A stretch of DNA of 64,000 nucleotides from Saprospiraceae bacterium (GCA_019187225.1 JABAQQ010000004.1:98904-162903), one strand, 5' to 3'; numbered from the stretch's first letter, positions 35,409-44,398 are shown. Program-made: numbers and translations. The notes: generated from the sequence alone by a model not told the origin.

Positions 35409-36491
35409 TCATGATATGGAAAACGCCACCGTTCCCATCCGCTTCGTAGCGATGCCTTCTGCCGTCGTTTCTTCCAGTATCATGGCCTGCGCTTCGGGAT
35501 TTTCCATGACGGATCGCATATCGCGGATCCGGGCGGCGGGCACGCCGACGGATTTGAAAAGCGTCATTAAGTCATTCAGTGTCATTTTTGCAATGGCTTG
35601 CGACAGCACGTCGTTCAGTTGATCCCGGTGCTGCACCCGGGTCGCATTGGATTGAAAATCAGGATTTTCCCATAATTTTTCCAAACCCAATACGGTGCAA
35701 AGTTGGCGAAACTGCCGCTCGGTACCGACAGCCAGTAAAACCGGTTGCCCATTGGCGGAAGTATAAATATCGCCGTAAGGCGCTATGTTCGGGTGTTGGG
35801 TACCCATACGCTGCGGAATGTGGCCGGTCATCAGGTAATTGCTCGCCTGGTTGGCCAGCGAAGCCAGCGCCGACTGCAGCAGCGATGTTGTCACCGTAGA
35901 GCCTTTGCCGCTGCGTTCGCGGTGCAATAAGGCGATCAGAATGGCTTCTTTGAGTTGATGTGCCGCCAATATATCAATGAGGGCGACGGGCATTTTCACC
36001 GGCGGGCGGTCCGGTTCGCCGGTCATATAAAGAAAGCCCGCTTCGGCTTGCAATACCACGTCGAAGGCGGGGCTTTCGTCTTCGGGATCTGCGTAAGAAT
36101 TGAGTTGCGCATAGATCAGCCGTTGATTTTGAGCGTGCAGGTTATCTGCATCTATGCCCCAGCGCCGGGCGGAGGAGGGTTTGAAATTGGAAATGACCAC
36201 GTCGGATTCCAGCGCGTAATTCAAGGCAATTGACAGGTCGCCGGGGTCGTTCAGGTCGAGCAAGAGGTGTTTCTTACCCCAGTTAACACTGGCAAAGTAG
36301 GCCGAAACGGGCGAATCCGGGTCTTCGGAAGGCAATTTCCATCCGCGTGTCACGTCGCCGCCGGTCGTTTTGTTTTCAATTTTGATGACTTCGGCGCCCA
36401 GTTCGGCAAAAAACATCCCGACGGAAGGGCCTGCCAGTACGCTTGCAAATTCGACGATTTTGAGCCCGGAAAAGAATTTATCTTGCTGCAT
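35409..36491 (-). CDS. CaiB/BaiF family (class III) CoA transferase
   Basis: 360 residues. Class III CoA transferase signature: LKIVEFASVLAGPSVGMFFAELGAEVIKIE at the N-terminus, NWGKKHLLLDLNDPGDL, VISNFKPSSARRWGID, and FDVVLQAEAGFLYMTGEPDRPPVKMP, where the Asp of FD is the expected catalytic residue that carries the acyl-CoA. Acts in the cytoplasm on small organic acids; the donor and acceptor acids cannot be told. MQQDKFF was taken as start; a second ATG lies five codons upstream. It is divergent from the nnr gene with only 28 bases between starts and overlaps the possible early ATG of mrp by four bases (ATGA). Confidence 0.9.
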   Translation of the reverse strand: MQQDKFFSGLKIVEFASVLAGPSVGMFFAELGAEVIKIENKTTGGDVTRGWKLPSEDPDSPVSAYFASVNWGKKHLLLDLNDPGDLSIALNYALESDVVISNFKPSSARRWGIDADNLHAQNQRLIYAQLNSYADPEDESPAFDVVLQAEAGFLYMTGEPDRPPVKMPVALIDILAAHQLKEAILIALLHRERSGKGSTVTTSLLQSALASLANQASNYLMTGHIPQRMGTQHPNIAPYGDIYTSANGQPVLLAVGTERQFRQLCTVLGLEKLWENPDFQSNATRVQHRDQLNDVLSQAIAKMTLNDLMTLFKSVGVPAARIRDMRSVMENPEAQAMILEETTAEGIATKRMGTVAFSIS

Positions 36492-36519
36492 CTTTTTGCG
36501 TTGCAAAAGTCAGGTATCC

Positions 36520-38049
36520 ATGAAAATTTTCAACACCGCACAGATTCGCGCCTGGGACGCTTATACTATTGAAAACGAGCCGATTGCGTCAATAGAACTG
36601 ATGAACCGGGCGGCAAAAACGTTCACCGACTGGTTCATTCCGCTGTATCCCGACACACAACGTCCGGTCGTCGTATTTGCCGGCACGGGCAACAACGGCG
36701 GCGACGGTTTGGTGGTGGCGCGTTTGCTGCACTGGCAATTGTACGACGTAAAGGTACTGGTTTGCGACTTTAGTGGGCAGCGTTCTCCGGATTTTCAGCA
36801 GCAATTGGGGCTTTTACAAAAAGATTTGGACGTCATTTTTTTGCACAATTACCAGGAATTGCTTCAAAACAGGGATTTTAAGAACGCCGTCATTATTGAC
36901 GCGCTCTTCGGCTCGGGTCTAAGCCGCCCCCTCGAAGGCGAATGGACGCAAGTGATTGATTTCCTGAATCAGCAGCCCAACGAGATCGTAGCAATTGATC
37001 TGCCCAGCGGTTTGTTCGCCAATCAGTGCACGCCCGGAGAATCGGTGATACATGCCACCAGAACCTTTAGCTTTGAAACGCCCAAACGCGCCTTCTTTTT
37101 TCCTGAAAATGCCGGGCGAGTTGGTCAATGGGATTACAGTTCCATCGGTCTGCACCTGGATTATTACACCCAAACCGAAACGCCGTTCCATTATCTGACC
37201 CGGAACCAGGCGACACTGTTGGTGCATCCGCGCGCAAAATTTTCCCACAAAGGCACCTTCGGTCATGCGCTGATCATCGCGGGCAGCTATGGAAAAATGG
37301 GCGCGGCGACCCTGGCTGCCAGGGCTTGCCTGAAGTCCGGAGCCGGTCTGGTGACCGTTCATGCGCCGCGCTGCGGCAACGTGGTGTTGCAAACCGCTGT
37401 GCCGGAAGCCATGTTCAGCGCCGGTCAGCGGGCAAAACATTGGGTGGAAGTACCGGACATACAATCCTATTCCGCCATTGGAACGGGCTGTGGCATCGGA
37501 CAGGAGCCGGAAACCGCCCGGGCTTTGGAGCATTTGCTGCAAACGCTTTCTTCTGCGCCGGGCGCCGGTCTCGTCCTCGACGCGGACGCGCTGAATCTTC
37601 TGGCACAACATCCTGCATGGTGGCGGCATGTGCCCCGCAATACCATTCTGACTCCCCATCCGAAAGAATTCGAGCGCCTTTTCGGAAAAACGAAGGACAG
37701 TTTTGAAAGAAATGACCTGCAAAGGCTCAAAGCGCAGGAGCACGGCGTTTTTATCGCGCTGAAAGGAGCGCATACCGCCATCGCCAGCCCGGACGGTTCC
37801 TGTTGGTTCAACTCGACCGGCAACCCCGGCATGGCTTCCGGCGGTACGGGTGACACGCTCACGGGAATTCTGACCGGACTGCTGGCGCAGGGGTATTCGC
37901 CGCGCGACGCTGCCTTGCTGGGCGTTTACCTGCATGGGTTGGCGGGCGATCTGGCAGCCAGAGAACTGGGGCAGGAGGCGCTCACGGCCGGAGATATGAT
38001 CGAATTTCTTGGAAAAGCCTGGCTCGCTACGGGGAGTTTATCTCATTGA
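36520..38049 (+). CDS. nnr: Bifunctional NAD(P)H-hydrate repair enzyme (epimerase/dehydratase)
   Basis: 509 residues with both activities in one chain. The N-terminal YjeF_N domain (about 1-215) shows PVVVFAGTGNNGGDGLVVARLL (nucleotide loop) and IDALFGSGLSRPLEG and VAIDLPSGLF. The C-terminal carbohydrate-kinase-like domain (about 230-505) shows SHKGTFGHALIIAGSYGKMGAA, GAGLVTVHAPRC, LTPHPKEFERLFG and GNPGMASGGTGDTLTGILTGLLA with the catalytic GTGD. The enzyme turns damaged hydrated NAD(P)H back into NAD(P)H; the epimerase interconverts the R and S forms and the dehydratase uses ADP or ATP. The start MKIFNTAQIRAWD is standard for the family. Confidence 0.94.
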   Translation: MKIFNTAQIRAWDAYTIENEPIASIELMNRAAKTFTDWFIPLYPDTQRPVVVFAGTGNNGGDGLVVARLLHWQLYDVKVLVCDFSGQRSPDFQQQLGLLQKDLDVIFLHNYQELLQNRDFKNAVIIDALFGSGLSRPLEGEWTQVIDFLNQQPNEIVAIDLPSGLFANQCTPGESVIHATRTFSFETPKRAFFFPENAGRVGQWDYSSIGLHLDYYTQTETPFHYLTRNQATLLVHPRAKFSHKGTFGHALIIAGSYGKMGAATLAARACLKSGAGLVTVHAPRCGNVVLQTAVPEAMFSAGQRAKHWVEVPDIQSYSAIGTGCGIGQEPETARALEHLLQTLSSAPGAGLVLDADALNLLAQHPAWWRHVPRNTILTPHPKEFERLFGKTKDSFERNDLQRLKAQEHGVFIALKGAHTAIASPDGSCWFNSTGNPGMASGGTGDTLTGILTGLLAQGYSPRDAALLGVYLHGLAGDLAARELGQEALTAGDMIEFLGKAWLATGSLSH

Positions 38050-38105
38050 AAAACGGCGGAGCGTGCCAATTAACGCAAGGCAGGTAACGTTAATTATAAT
38101 CGGGA

Positions 38106-38492
38106 TCACGGGTTTGCCGGCACGAAGCGGATGGACAGGGAATTGACGCAATGCCGCGTATTTTTTGGCGTAAAATGTTCGCCTTCAAACACATGGCCGA
38201 GATGGCCGCCGCAGTGGGCGCATACGATCTCCACGCGTTTCATACCGAATGAATGGTCGGTGTGGCGCACAATAGCGCCGGGTATTTCATCGTCGAAGGA
38301 AGGCCAGCCACAGCCGCTGTCGAATTTATCGGAAGAGCGGTAGAGTGGCGCATTGCAGCGCCGGCAGATATAGGTACCGGTCGCTTTGTGGTTCCAATAC
38401 TCACCGGTGAAAGCGCGTTCGGTGCCTTTTTGGGCGATGACGTACGCTTCTTCAGGTGTGAGATCATTCCAGTTTTGGTTGTTATTTTCCAT
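38106..38492 (-). CDS. msrB: Peptide-methionine (R)-S-oxide reductase MsrB
   Basis: 128 residues, a stand-alone MsrB. Motifs: Zn-binding CRRC ([10 protein letters not shown]) and CAHC ([14 protein letters not shown]), [14 protein letters not shown] with an internal Cys, and catalytic [13 protein letters not shown] near the C-terminus. Reduces methionine-R-sulfoxide in proteins with thioredoxin as electron donor. No signal peptide in the chosen form (start [15 protein letters not shown]), although the frame is open for 12 more codons that would add a weakly hydrophobic stretch. Thioredoxin is encoded elsewhere in the window (49610-49930). Confidence 0.94.
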   Translation of the reverse strand: MENNNQNWNDLTPEEAYVIAQKGTERAFTGEYWNHKATGTYICRRCNAPLYRSSDKFDSGCGWPSFDDEIPGAIVRHTDHSFGMKRVEIVCAHCGGHLGHVFEGEHFTPKNTRHCVNSLSIRFVPANP

Positions 38493-38580
38493 GACCGTTG
38501 TTTGGCTGTATAAACCCGCGATCGCCAAAAAGTTGTTTTAAACGTGGGCAAATTGTGTTGAATTGTCGGCATCCCTACTT

Positions 38581-39063
38581 TTATCCTGTCAGTAAGCCCA
38601 GCAATTTTGCTTTCTGAATGGCCTGAGTACGGCGCTGCGCGTCGAGTTTGGCGAAGACATTCGACGTGTGGGTTTTCACGGTGTTCAGAGAGACAAAAAG
38701 GCGGTCGGCTATCTCCTGGTTGCTCAAACCCTGCGCCATCAATTCCAATACTTCAAATTCGCGGGGAGTGATGCCGAGTTTCTCCAGGACTTCTGCTTTC
38801 GGACGTACAGGATTGACGACGGGATGCACTGTTGCTGCGGCAGGTTTGCGGTAGGTCCATTTTTTGCCTGCCCAAATACCCAATAATGTAAAAAACAAGG
38901 CTATGATACCGATGTACCATTCCACCGCGTGTTCCAGAATGACGAGTCTGTATTGAAAAAATTGCAATGCTGCCAGCAGCAGACCCAATGCAAGGCCGTA
39001 CAGGAGAAGTGACGCCCACTTTCTCCCCGAATTGCCGGCCGGTTTGTGCTGATCGTTTTTCAA
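38581..39063 (-). CDS. Membrane-tethered LuxR-type transcription regulator
   Basis: 160 residues. Two membrane helices at the N-terminus (LLLYGLALGLLLAALQFFQY and WYIGIIALFFTLLGIWAG), then a basic linker and a LuxR/FixJ helix-turn-helix at the C-terminus: LGITPREFEVLELMAQGLSNQEIADRLFVSLNTVKTHTSNVFAKLDAQRR. There is no receiver domain. The DNA-binding part faces the cytoplasm. Similar two-helix LuxR proteins occur in Bacteroidota genomes (from memory), where their signal is unknown. It may sense membrane state, or be released by proteolysis. No kinase is nearby. Confidence 0.85.
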   Translation of the reverse strand: MKNDQHKPAGNSGRKWASLLLYGLALGLLLAALQFFQYRLVILEHAVEWYIGIIALFFTLLGIWAGKKWTYRKPAAATVHPVVNPVRPKAEVLEKLGITPREFEVLELMAQGLSNQEIADRLFVSLNTVKTHTSNVFAKLDAQRRTQAIQKAKLLGLLTG

Positions 39064-39094
39064 GACTCTGAATTTCAGGACAAAAATCAGAAAA

Positions 39095-39225
39095 GAGGCC
39101 GTCTCACAAGCCGGTGATTTGTTTATTCGTGGATTTGTTTATTTCGCAACACCCTCATAATCAGGGTCATTTTCAAATAAATAAATCCACGAATAAACGA
39201 ATAAACAGACTTATGAGACAGCCTC
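39095..39225. repeat. MITE-like inverted-repeat element B
   Basis: 131 bp bounded by GAGGCCGTCTCACAAG and, inverted, CTTATGAGACAGCCTC. Arms of about 50 bp: GATTTGTTTATTCGTGGATT pairs with AATCCACGAATAAACGAATA. The core ACCCTCATAATCAGGGT-n3-TTTTCAAATAAATAAA is the inverted complement of the core of element A (28999-29173). The flanks AGAAAA and TTTTCT extend the stem by about six more base pairs. No coding capacity. Confidence 0.85.
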
Positions 39226-39337
39226 TTTTCTAAAAAACACTTTTCTGATTGTGCAAGGGCTGTAAAGGTATTGGCGTCCACCCGCCTTCGCCGAGGCTAC
39301 GGCGGGTAAACCGTTTACCGTCCACCGTCTACCGCAT

Positions 39338-40477
39338 TCACGGCTTCAGCACCACCAGCCGTTTTGTGCCGATGATGTTTCCTTTACCATCGGAGAGGCT
39401 GTACAGATAAGTTCCTTTTTTAAAATCGTCGAGTTCGAGGTAGATCACTTTGTTCCCGCTCAGGGAATAGTCGCCTTTCCAGACCACTTTGCCGACAAAG
39501 TTATATATCTTCAATGTGTACAGATCACGGGGAAGGTTGGAGCAATTGAAGTTGACAAACTCGACCGCCGGGTTGGGATGCGCCTGAATGTTGGCGCTGC
39601 CGGGAGAAATACCCGCCGGTTCATGCGAATCGGTCAGGCCGTTGTCCTTGAACCGCACAGTTTCTACAGCGGAAAGTTCGTTGTTCATTGTGGCAATGGC
39701 GATCTCTTCCTTTTCCGTTCCGCTGTAGAAACGGTATGAAACGGTGGTATCAGTACCGAGGAAATCACTGAAAGCGCCGCCGCCGAACTGAGAGATGTCC
39801 ACCCATCCGAGGAATCCTCCGAGATAGATGTCCATGTTGGTGGTGGTATATTCGGTGCGTTTTTGGCGCAAAACCGGGTAAGAGCCGCCGGGAATCTGGC
39901 AGGTGCCCCAACCGTCAACAGCATCGACGCGTTGGGTATTCAACCGAATGCGGATAGAATCGGGGGTAAAAGGGGCGCCTTGAAAAAGGCTGTCCGGCAA
40001 TTGTTCCGTGGAAAATGGCAGCGAGAGATAGGTTGATTGCGCCGTAATATCGAAAAATTGAAGCGGCGATGTGCGCTCGGCGATGGGCGGACTGAATTTG
40101 GCCAATACATTCAAATTGAAACCCGCAGGGTCGCCGCCGGCATAGCCAAGCGCTTCAAACCTATTTGAAGTGACGTTGAAATAGGTTTCTCCCGTCTGAC
40201 CAGTAATAACAAGTTCGGCGCCCGGAAAGCTGTTGGAATTCATTCCGGCATTGGCGGGCCGGTAAATGGTTTCAAACGATTGGGAAATTTGCAGCGATGA
40301 AAAATCCCAAAGTTGGCTGCCACCGGGTGGAGTTGCGGGATTCACGTTGACGGGATCGTTGTCCACAGCGTAGCGTAAAGTATCGCCTGCAACAGGGAAC
40401 GTAGCGGAAGTAACGGTGATTTGGGCGGAAGCGCCGAAGCACAAAGCGGAAAAAACTGCCAGTAACATTCGTCTCAT
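39338..40477 (-). CDS. T9SS-secreted protein of unknown function
   Basis: 379 residues. Signal peptide MRRMLLAVFSALCFGASAQ. The main domain (about 20-290) is a beta-rich domain seen in many Bacteroidota T9SS proteins with the pattern PVAGDTLRYAVDNDP, PPGGSQLWDFSSLQ, and Tyr/Phe-rich strands; no enzymatic motif was found. The C-terminus is a type A sorting domain: NIQAHPNPAVEFVNFNCSNL, YTLKIYNFVGKVVWKG, KGTYLYSLSDGKGNIIGTKRLV. Expected on the cell surface or in the medium. Promoter box TACCTTTG is 90 bases upstream. Confidence 0.82.
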   Translation of the reverse strand: MRRMLLAVFSALCFGASAQITVTSATFPVAGDTLRYAVDNDPVNVNPATPPGGSQLWDFSSLQISQSFETIYRPANAGMNSNSFPGAELVITGQTGETYFNVTSNRFEALGYAGGDPAGFNLNVLAKFSPPIAERTSPLQFFDITAQSTYLSLPFSTEQLPDSLFQGAPFTPDSIRIRLNTQRVDAVDGWGTCQIPGGSYPVLRQKRTEYTTTNMDIYLGGFLGWVDISQFGGGAFSDFLGTDTTVSYRFYSGTEKEEIAIATMNNELSAVETVRFKDNGLTDSHEPAGISPGSANIQAHPNPAVEFVNFNCSNLPRDLYTLKIYNFVGKVVWKGDYSLSGNKVIYLELDDFKKGTYLYSLSDGKGNIIGTKRLVVLKP

Positions 40478-40565
40478 CGGATTGTTTGATACACTGATAA
40501 GGAGGTGATTAAACATTGTATTAGTTCGCTCGTAGTAAAATTTTGACTGGTCAGCAAGGTTGCTT

Positions 40566-40573
40566 CAAAGGTA
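40566..40573 (-). promoter_or_regulatory. -7 promoter box TACCTTTG
   Basis: Perfect TAnnTTTG on the minus strand, 88 bases before the ATG of the T9SS protein gene; TTGG lies about 25 bases further upstream. Confidence 0.5.
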
Positions 40574-40637
40574 CGCGGCTTTTTTGGTAAATCGCCAAGG
40601 GAGCAGGTATGTAGATTTCAGTTTTTTTACCAAAACG

Positions 40638-42461
40638 TCATAATGCTTGCAATTCCACCAATTTGCGATAGACTTTTCCCGACTGCATCAGCGATTCGTG
40701 TGTTCCCCGCTCTACGATGCGTCCCTGATCGAGCACGATGATCTCATCGGCGTGCTGTACGGTACTGAGACGGTGGGCGATCACGAGCGCCGTGCGGTTT
40801 TTGAGGAGTGTTTCCAATGCAGCCTGGACGAGTTTCTCTGATTCAGAATCCAGCGCCGACGTTGCCTCGTCGAGGATCAAAATGGGCGGATTTTTCAACA
40901 GTGCGCGGGCAATGGTCAGACGTTGGCGCTGGCCTCCGCTGAGTTTGCTGCCGCGGTCGCCGATGTTGGTGTCGTAGCCTTCCGGCAGATTTTGAATAAA
41001 CTCGTGGGCATTGGCGGCCCTGGCTGCCGCCAGCAATTCTTCTTCGGAAGCCGTCTCGCTGCTGAACATGATGTTGTTGCGCACGGTATCGTTGAACAGG
41101 ATCGCGTCCTGGCTCACAATGCCCATCAACGCCCGGAGATCGTGCAGGCGGAATTGTCGGATGTCTTTTCCATCCAGCCATATCTGCCCCTCCGTCACGT
41201 CGTAGAAGCGGGGTAAAAGGTCGGCGATGGTGCTTTTACCCGCACCCGAAGCGCCGACCAGGGCGACCATCGTTCCCTTCGGGATAACGAGTTGGATGTT
41301 TTCCAGCGCAGGCTGCTCGGCATTCTGATAGCGGAAGGAGACGTTCCGGAATTCGATTTTATCGGTAAAATCCCTGATCTCCAGGGTTTGCTCGCCGTCG
41401 CGGATAGAAACGGGCGCATGGAGCACCGCCTCCACGCGCTCCAGCGCGCCCATACCTTTGCGAATGCTGTAAGAAGCGCTGCTGAGTTGTTTGGCTGGTT
41501 CGATGATGTTGTAAAAAGCGTAAAGAAAAGTGATAAAAGTAGCGGCCGACATCTCTCCGGCGAAGACTTGTCGCGCGCCGAACCACAACAGTACCGATAC
41601 AGCGGCGATCCCCAAAAATTCTGACAGCGGCGACGCCAGGTCCTTGCGGCGGTTGAGCCCGGTGAGTGTCCGCACATACCGCGCCGTTTCGCGACTGAAA
41701 CGCTCCTGTTGCCATTGCTCGGCATTGAAACCTTTGATGATGCGCAAACCGCCCAGCGTTTCTTCGATCAGGGCTCCAATATAGCCAAGGCGGCTTTGCG
41801 CTTCGCCCGATTGCCTGCGCAGGGAACGGCCAATGCCACCGATGATCAAACCTGAAAACAACATCAGACCCAAAACAAAAACGAGCAGTTGGGGAGAAAC
41901 GAAGATCATAAAGGCCAGGCTGCCTGCGATTACGATCGGTTCGCGGGCGACGGATTCCACTACGCTGACGATGCTGAATTCAACCTCCTGCACGTCCGCA
42001 GTGATCCGGCTCATCATGTCGCCCTTTCTTTTTTCGGAGAAATACGACAAGGGAAGATCGAGGATTTTGCGCATCAGTTTCAGCCGGATATCGCGCACAA
42101 TACCGTTCCTGACGGGTGCCAGAAAATAAAGCGAGAGATAACGAAACAGGTTTTTTCCGAAAAAAGTCAGCACCAGAAAAGCGCAGACGATGAGCAGGGC
42201 TTTTTCCTGGCCGTATTGCTGGATCAAACCGGCAAAAAAACCGTTGAGCTTTTGCTCGATGGCCCGGATGCCGGACGCGTCAGTGAGCGCGTTGCTGCGG
42301 GTGACTTCCTCGCTCAGTTCGTTCGGATTGAATAATATTCTCAGGAATGGCTGCAACACCGGGATGCTGACGATCATAAAAAGAGACATCAGCAGGTTGC
42401 AGAGGATGGCAAGAACAAGTAGTTTTTTATACGGTGCGTAGTAGCGGAGGAGTCGGAGCAT
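40638..42461 (-). CDS. MsbA-type ABC transporter, fused membrane and ATPase domains
   Basis: 607 residues. Six membrane helices in the first 330 residues, then the ATPase: Walker A GASGAGKST, Q-loop MGIVSQDAILFND, signature LSGGQRQRL, Walker B ILILDEATSALDSESEKL and the switch VIAHRLSTV. The half-size exporter architecture works as a homodimer in the inner membrane. The most likely substrates are lipid A-core or other lipids (MsbA), or drugs; the sequence alone cannot separate these. The regulatory region holds a perfect TACTTTTG box at 42557-42564. Confidence 0.93.
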   Translation of the reverse strand: MLRLLRYYAPYKKLLVLAILCNLLMSLFMIVSIPVLQPFLRILFNPNELSEEVTRSNALTDASGIRAIEQKLNGFFAGLIQQYGQEKALLIVCAFLVLTFFGKNLFRYLSLYFLAPVRNGIVRDIRLKLMRKILDLPLSYFSEKRKGDMMSRITADVQEVEFSIVSVVESVAREPIVIAGSLAFMIFVSPQLLVFVLGLMLFSGLIIGGIGRSLRRQSGEAQSRLGYIGALIEETLGGLRIIKGFNAEQWQQERFSRETARYVRTLTGLNRRKDLASPLSEFLGIAAVSVLLWFGARQVFAGEMSAATFITFLYAFYNIIEPAKQLSSASYSIRKGMGALERVEAVLHAPVSIRDGEQTLEIRDFTDKIEFRNVSFRYQNAEQPALENIQLVIPKGTMVALVGASGAGKSTIADLLPRFYDVTEGQIWLDGKDIRQFRLHDLRALMGIVSQDAILFNDTVRNNIMFSSETASEEELLAAARAANAHEFIQNLPEGYDTNIGDRGSKLSGGQRQRLTIARALLKNPPILILDEATSALDSESEKLVQAALETLLKNRTALVIAHRLSTVQHADEIIVLDQGRIVERGTHESLMQSGKVYRKLVELQAL

Positions 42462-42556
42462 GGGTAAAATTCTCGACCGTTATTTAACCGGTCGCGGCAT
42501 CTGTCAAAGCGGGCGATTGGGTTTCGATGGTTTTAATTATTTTGAGTTGTACCGGA

Positions 42557-42564
42557 CAAAAGTA
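42557..42564 (-). promoter_or_regulatory. -7 promoter box TACTTTTG of ABC transporter gene
   Basis: Perfect TAnnTTTG on the minus strand, about 95 bases before the ATG. A short hairpin GACCG-n9-CGGTC lies in the leader (42475-42493). Confidence 0.5.
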
Positions 42565-42611
42565 CCGGATTCCGGCGAAAAACGCGCCAACCGGGCAATA
42601 ATGTTCCGGTT

Positions 42612-43700
42612 TCAATCCAAACCCACCGCCTTATCTGCCAACCGCTGATACCGCACCCGCAACTCCGCTATCCAGAATCCTATTCCGGTGAAACCCAGAA
42701 TGGATGGGTAAAACACCAGCCGCATGGTATTGTCCAGATCTTCGCTGCCGAACGCGGGGTTGCCCGTAGCGCCGGGGTGCAGGCTGGCAAACATACGCGG
42801 CACAATGTAAAGCAGCGGCACCAGCGAAGCGAACGCGAAAATGTTGTAGACCGCCGCCAGCCGGGCGCCTTTCTCCGGCTCGTCGAAAGAGGCGCGCAGG
42901 ATAAAATAAGCCAGATAGATCAGCAAAGCCACCGCCGTCATCAACTGTTTGATGTCGTTGCTCCAGGCGGCTCCCCAGGCGTAATGCGCCCACAACATCC
43001 CGGTCACGAGACCCAGGGCGCCGAAAAGCAAACCTGTCTCGGCATACGCGGCGGCCTTGCGGTCGAAGTCGGGCTTCGGGTTCATTAAAAACCGGACGCT
43101 GAACACGACCGACGCGATGAACATGAACATCAGCGCGAACCACATGGGCACGTGGAAATAGGTGTTGCGGATGCTCTCGTAGATCACGTTGCGGTAAGGA
43201 AAAGTGAAGTCTTTTTTGATGTGGAGCTCGCCGACGGGGTTTTGGGTCCAGGTGGCAGTAGCAGTAGCAGTAGCAGTAGCAGTAGCAGTAGCAGTAGCAG
43301 TAGCAGTGGCAGTGGCAGTATCCCGTGAAACTTCAATAGCGCCGGGCAGGAGCGAAACGCCGTCGTGGGGATGGTCAATGATGGCATTGAGCATGACCGA
43401 GAGCGTTGGGCGCGGCAAATCGTCCGGAAACGAGAACGAGGCTTCCAATGTGGTATCGCTCAGTACGCGGAGGTTTTGCCCCATGATCGCGTTGAGCGAG
43501 TCATATTCCAGCCACACGCGGATACCGGAGGCATCGCTGCGGGTGTAAAAAGAGTTATAGCCGTGAAACTGCAGCTTCACCGTCTGGCCGGTTTTGGCCG
43601 TTTCGGGACTGACATAAGTGATGCCGGGTTTGAGGGGAACGCGTAAGCCTGCGGCAATCGCATAAAGAATGAGGAGAACGGAGGTAATTTTCCACCACAT
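42612..43700 (-). CDS. CcmC/CcsA-type cytochrome c biogenesis protein with N-terminal periplasmic domain
   Basis: 362 residues. One N-terminal membrane helix (MWWKITSVLLILYAIAAGLR), then a beta-sandwich-like domain (residues about 25-135) and a low-complexity (Thr-Ala)x11 linker near residue 140, then five or six membrane helices of the heme handling protein (PF01578 type). The usual WGxxWxWD heme motif is degenerate here as WGAAWSND, with one Trp missing. Role by homology: move or hold heme in the periplasm for cytochrome c assembly. It is downstream of ccmB, with a GACCACATT word spacer between. The window's di-heme enzyme would need this pathway. Confidence 0.82.
   Translation of the reverse strand: MWWKITSVLLILYAIAAGLRVPLKPGITYVSPETAKTGQTVKLQFHGYNSFYTRSDASGIRVWLEYDSLNAIMGQNLRVLSDTTLEASFSFPDDLPRPTLSVMLNAIIDHPHDGVSLLPGAIEVSRDTATATATATATATATATATATATWTQNPVGELHIKKDFTFPYRNVIYESIRNTYFHVPMWFALMFMFIASVVFSVRFLMNPKPDFDRKAAAYAETGLLFGALGLVTGMLWAHYAWGAAWSNDIKQLMTAVALLIYLAYFILRASFDEPEKGARLAAVYNIFAFASLVPLLYIVPRMFASLHPGATGNPAFGSEDLDNTMRLVFYPSILGFTGIGFWIAELRVRYQRLADKAVGLD
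43255..43320. repeat. (GCAGTA)n hexamer microsatellite inside ccmC-like gene
   Basis: Eleven hexamers: eight GCAGTA, two GCAGTG and one GCAGTA. On the coding strand they read ACT GCx and give eleven Thr-Ala pairs. A change in copy number would not shift the frame. Confidence 0.95.
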
Positions 43701-43741
43701 ATGGTTTACTATTTTTAATGTGTTTGATGTGGTCAATGTGG

Positions 43742-44398
43742 TCAATCTTTCCAGATGAAGGGGAACAAAACGAAAGTCAGCGTTATTAAAATGGCGTCAA
43801 TGGCTAAGAGGTTGATGATGTCTCGCTGGTACGAAGTGTCCTGTATGACCCGCAGTGCGATTTGCGAGAGCCGGATCAACGTGAGTAAAATGGGAAGAAT
43901 GACCGGGAAACTCAAAATCGCCATGAGTGTGGCTGCGTTGTTTGCCTTCGCTGCGATGCTGGCGATAAAAGTAAAAGCGATCGAAAACCCCAGACTTCCA
44001 AGCAACAACACCAGCGCGAACAAGCCGGCATCTTTCACCGGATTGCCCGCCACCACGCTGTAGGCGCCAAACGCCAGCACGCTCAGTACCAACAACAGCA
44101 AGGTATTGTAAACGATCTTGGCCAGCAGGAGCATGGCCGGATCGGCAATCTGATAATAATAGAGTTGCCGGGCGCCGCTTTCCTGTACGAAGCTTTTCAC
44201 TACCGCATTGATGCTGGCAAACAGCACGATGAGCCAAAACAACACATTCCACACGGGCGGCTGGACTTTGATACTCGCGATGTACACCACGAAGATCATG
44301 CTGAACACATACAACACGATGCCACTGATGGCGTAACGTTGGCGGAATTCGAGCAGGAATTCTTTACGCAACAGGGTGAGAAATATCTTAAGGTTCAT
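43742..44398 (-). CDS. ccmB: Heme exporter protein CcmB-like
   Basis: 218 residues with six membrane helices (for example GIVLYVFSMIFVVYIASI, VWNVLFWLIVLFASINAVVK, ILSFPVILPILLTLIRLSQI). The start MNLKIFLTLLRKEFLLEFRQRYAISG, and SFVQESGARQLYYYQIADPAMLLLAKIVYN are standard CcmB features. Membrane subunit of the CcmAB(C) complex needed for cytochrome c maturation. CcmA is not in the window. A TACTTTTG box is only eight bases before the ATG, so the transcript may have almost no leader. The TGA is part of the ATTGACCACATTGACC word that fills the gap to the ccmC-like gene. Confidence 0.9.
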   Translation of the reverse strand: MNLKIFLTLLRKEFLLEFRQRYAISGIVLYVFSMIFVVYIASIKVQPPVWNVLFWLIVLFASINAVVKSFVQESGARQLYYYQIADPAMLLLAKIVYNTLLLLVLSVLAFGAYSVVAGNPVKDAGLFALVLLLGSLGFSIAFTFIASIAAKANNAATLMAILSFPVILPILLTLIRLSQIALRVIQDTSYQRDIINLLAIDAILITLTFVLFPFIWKD

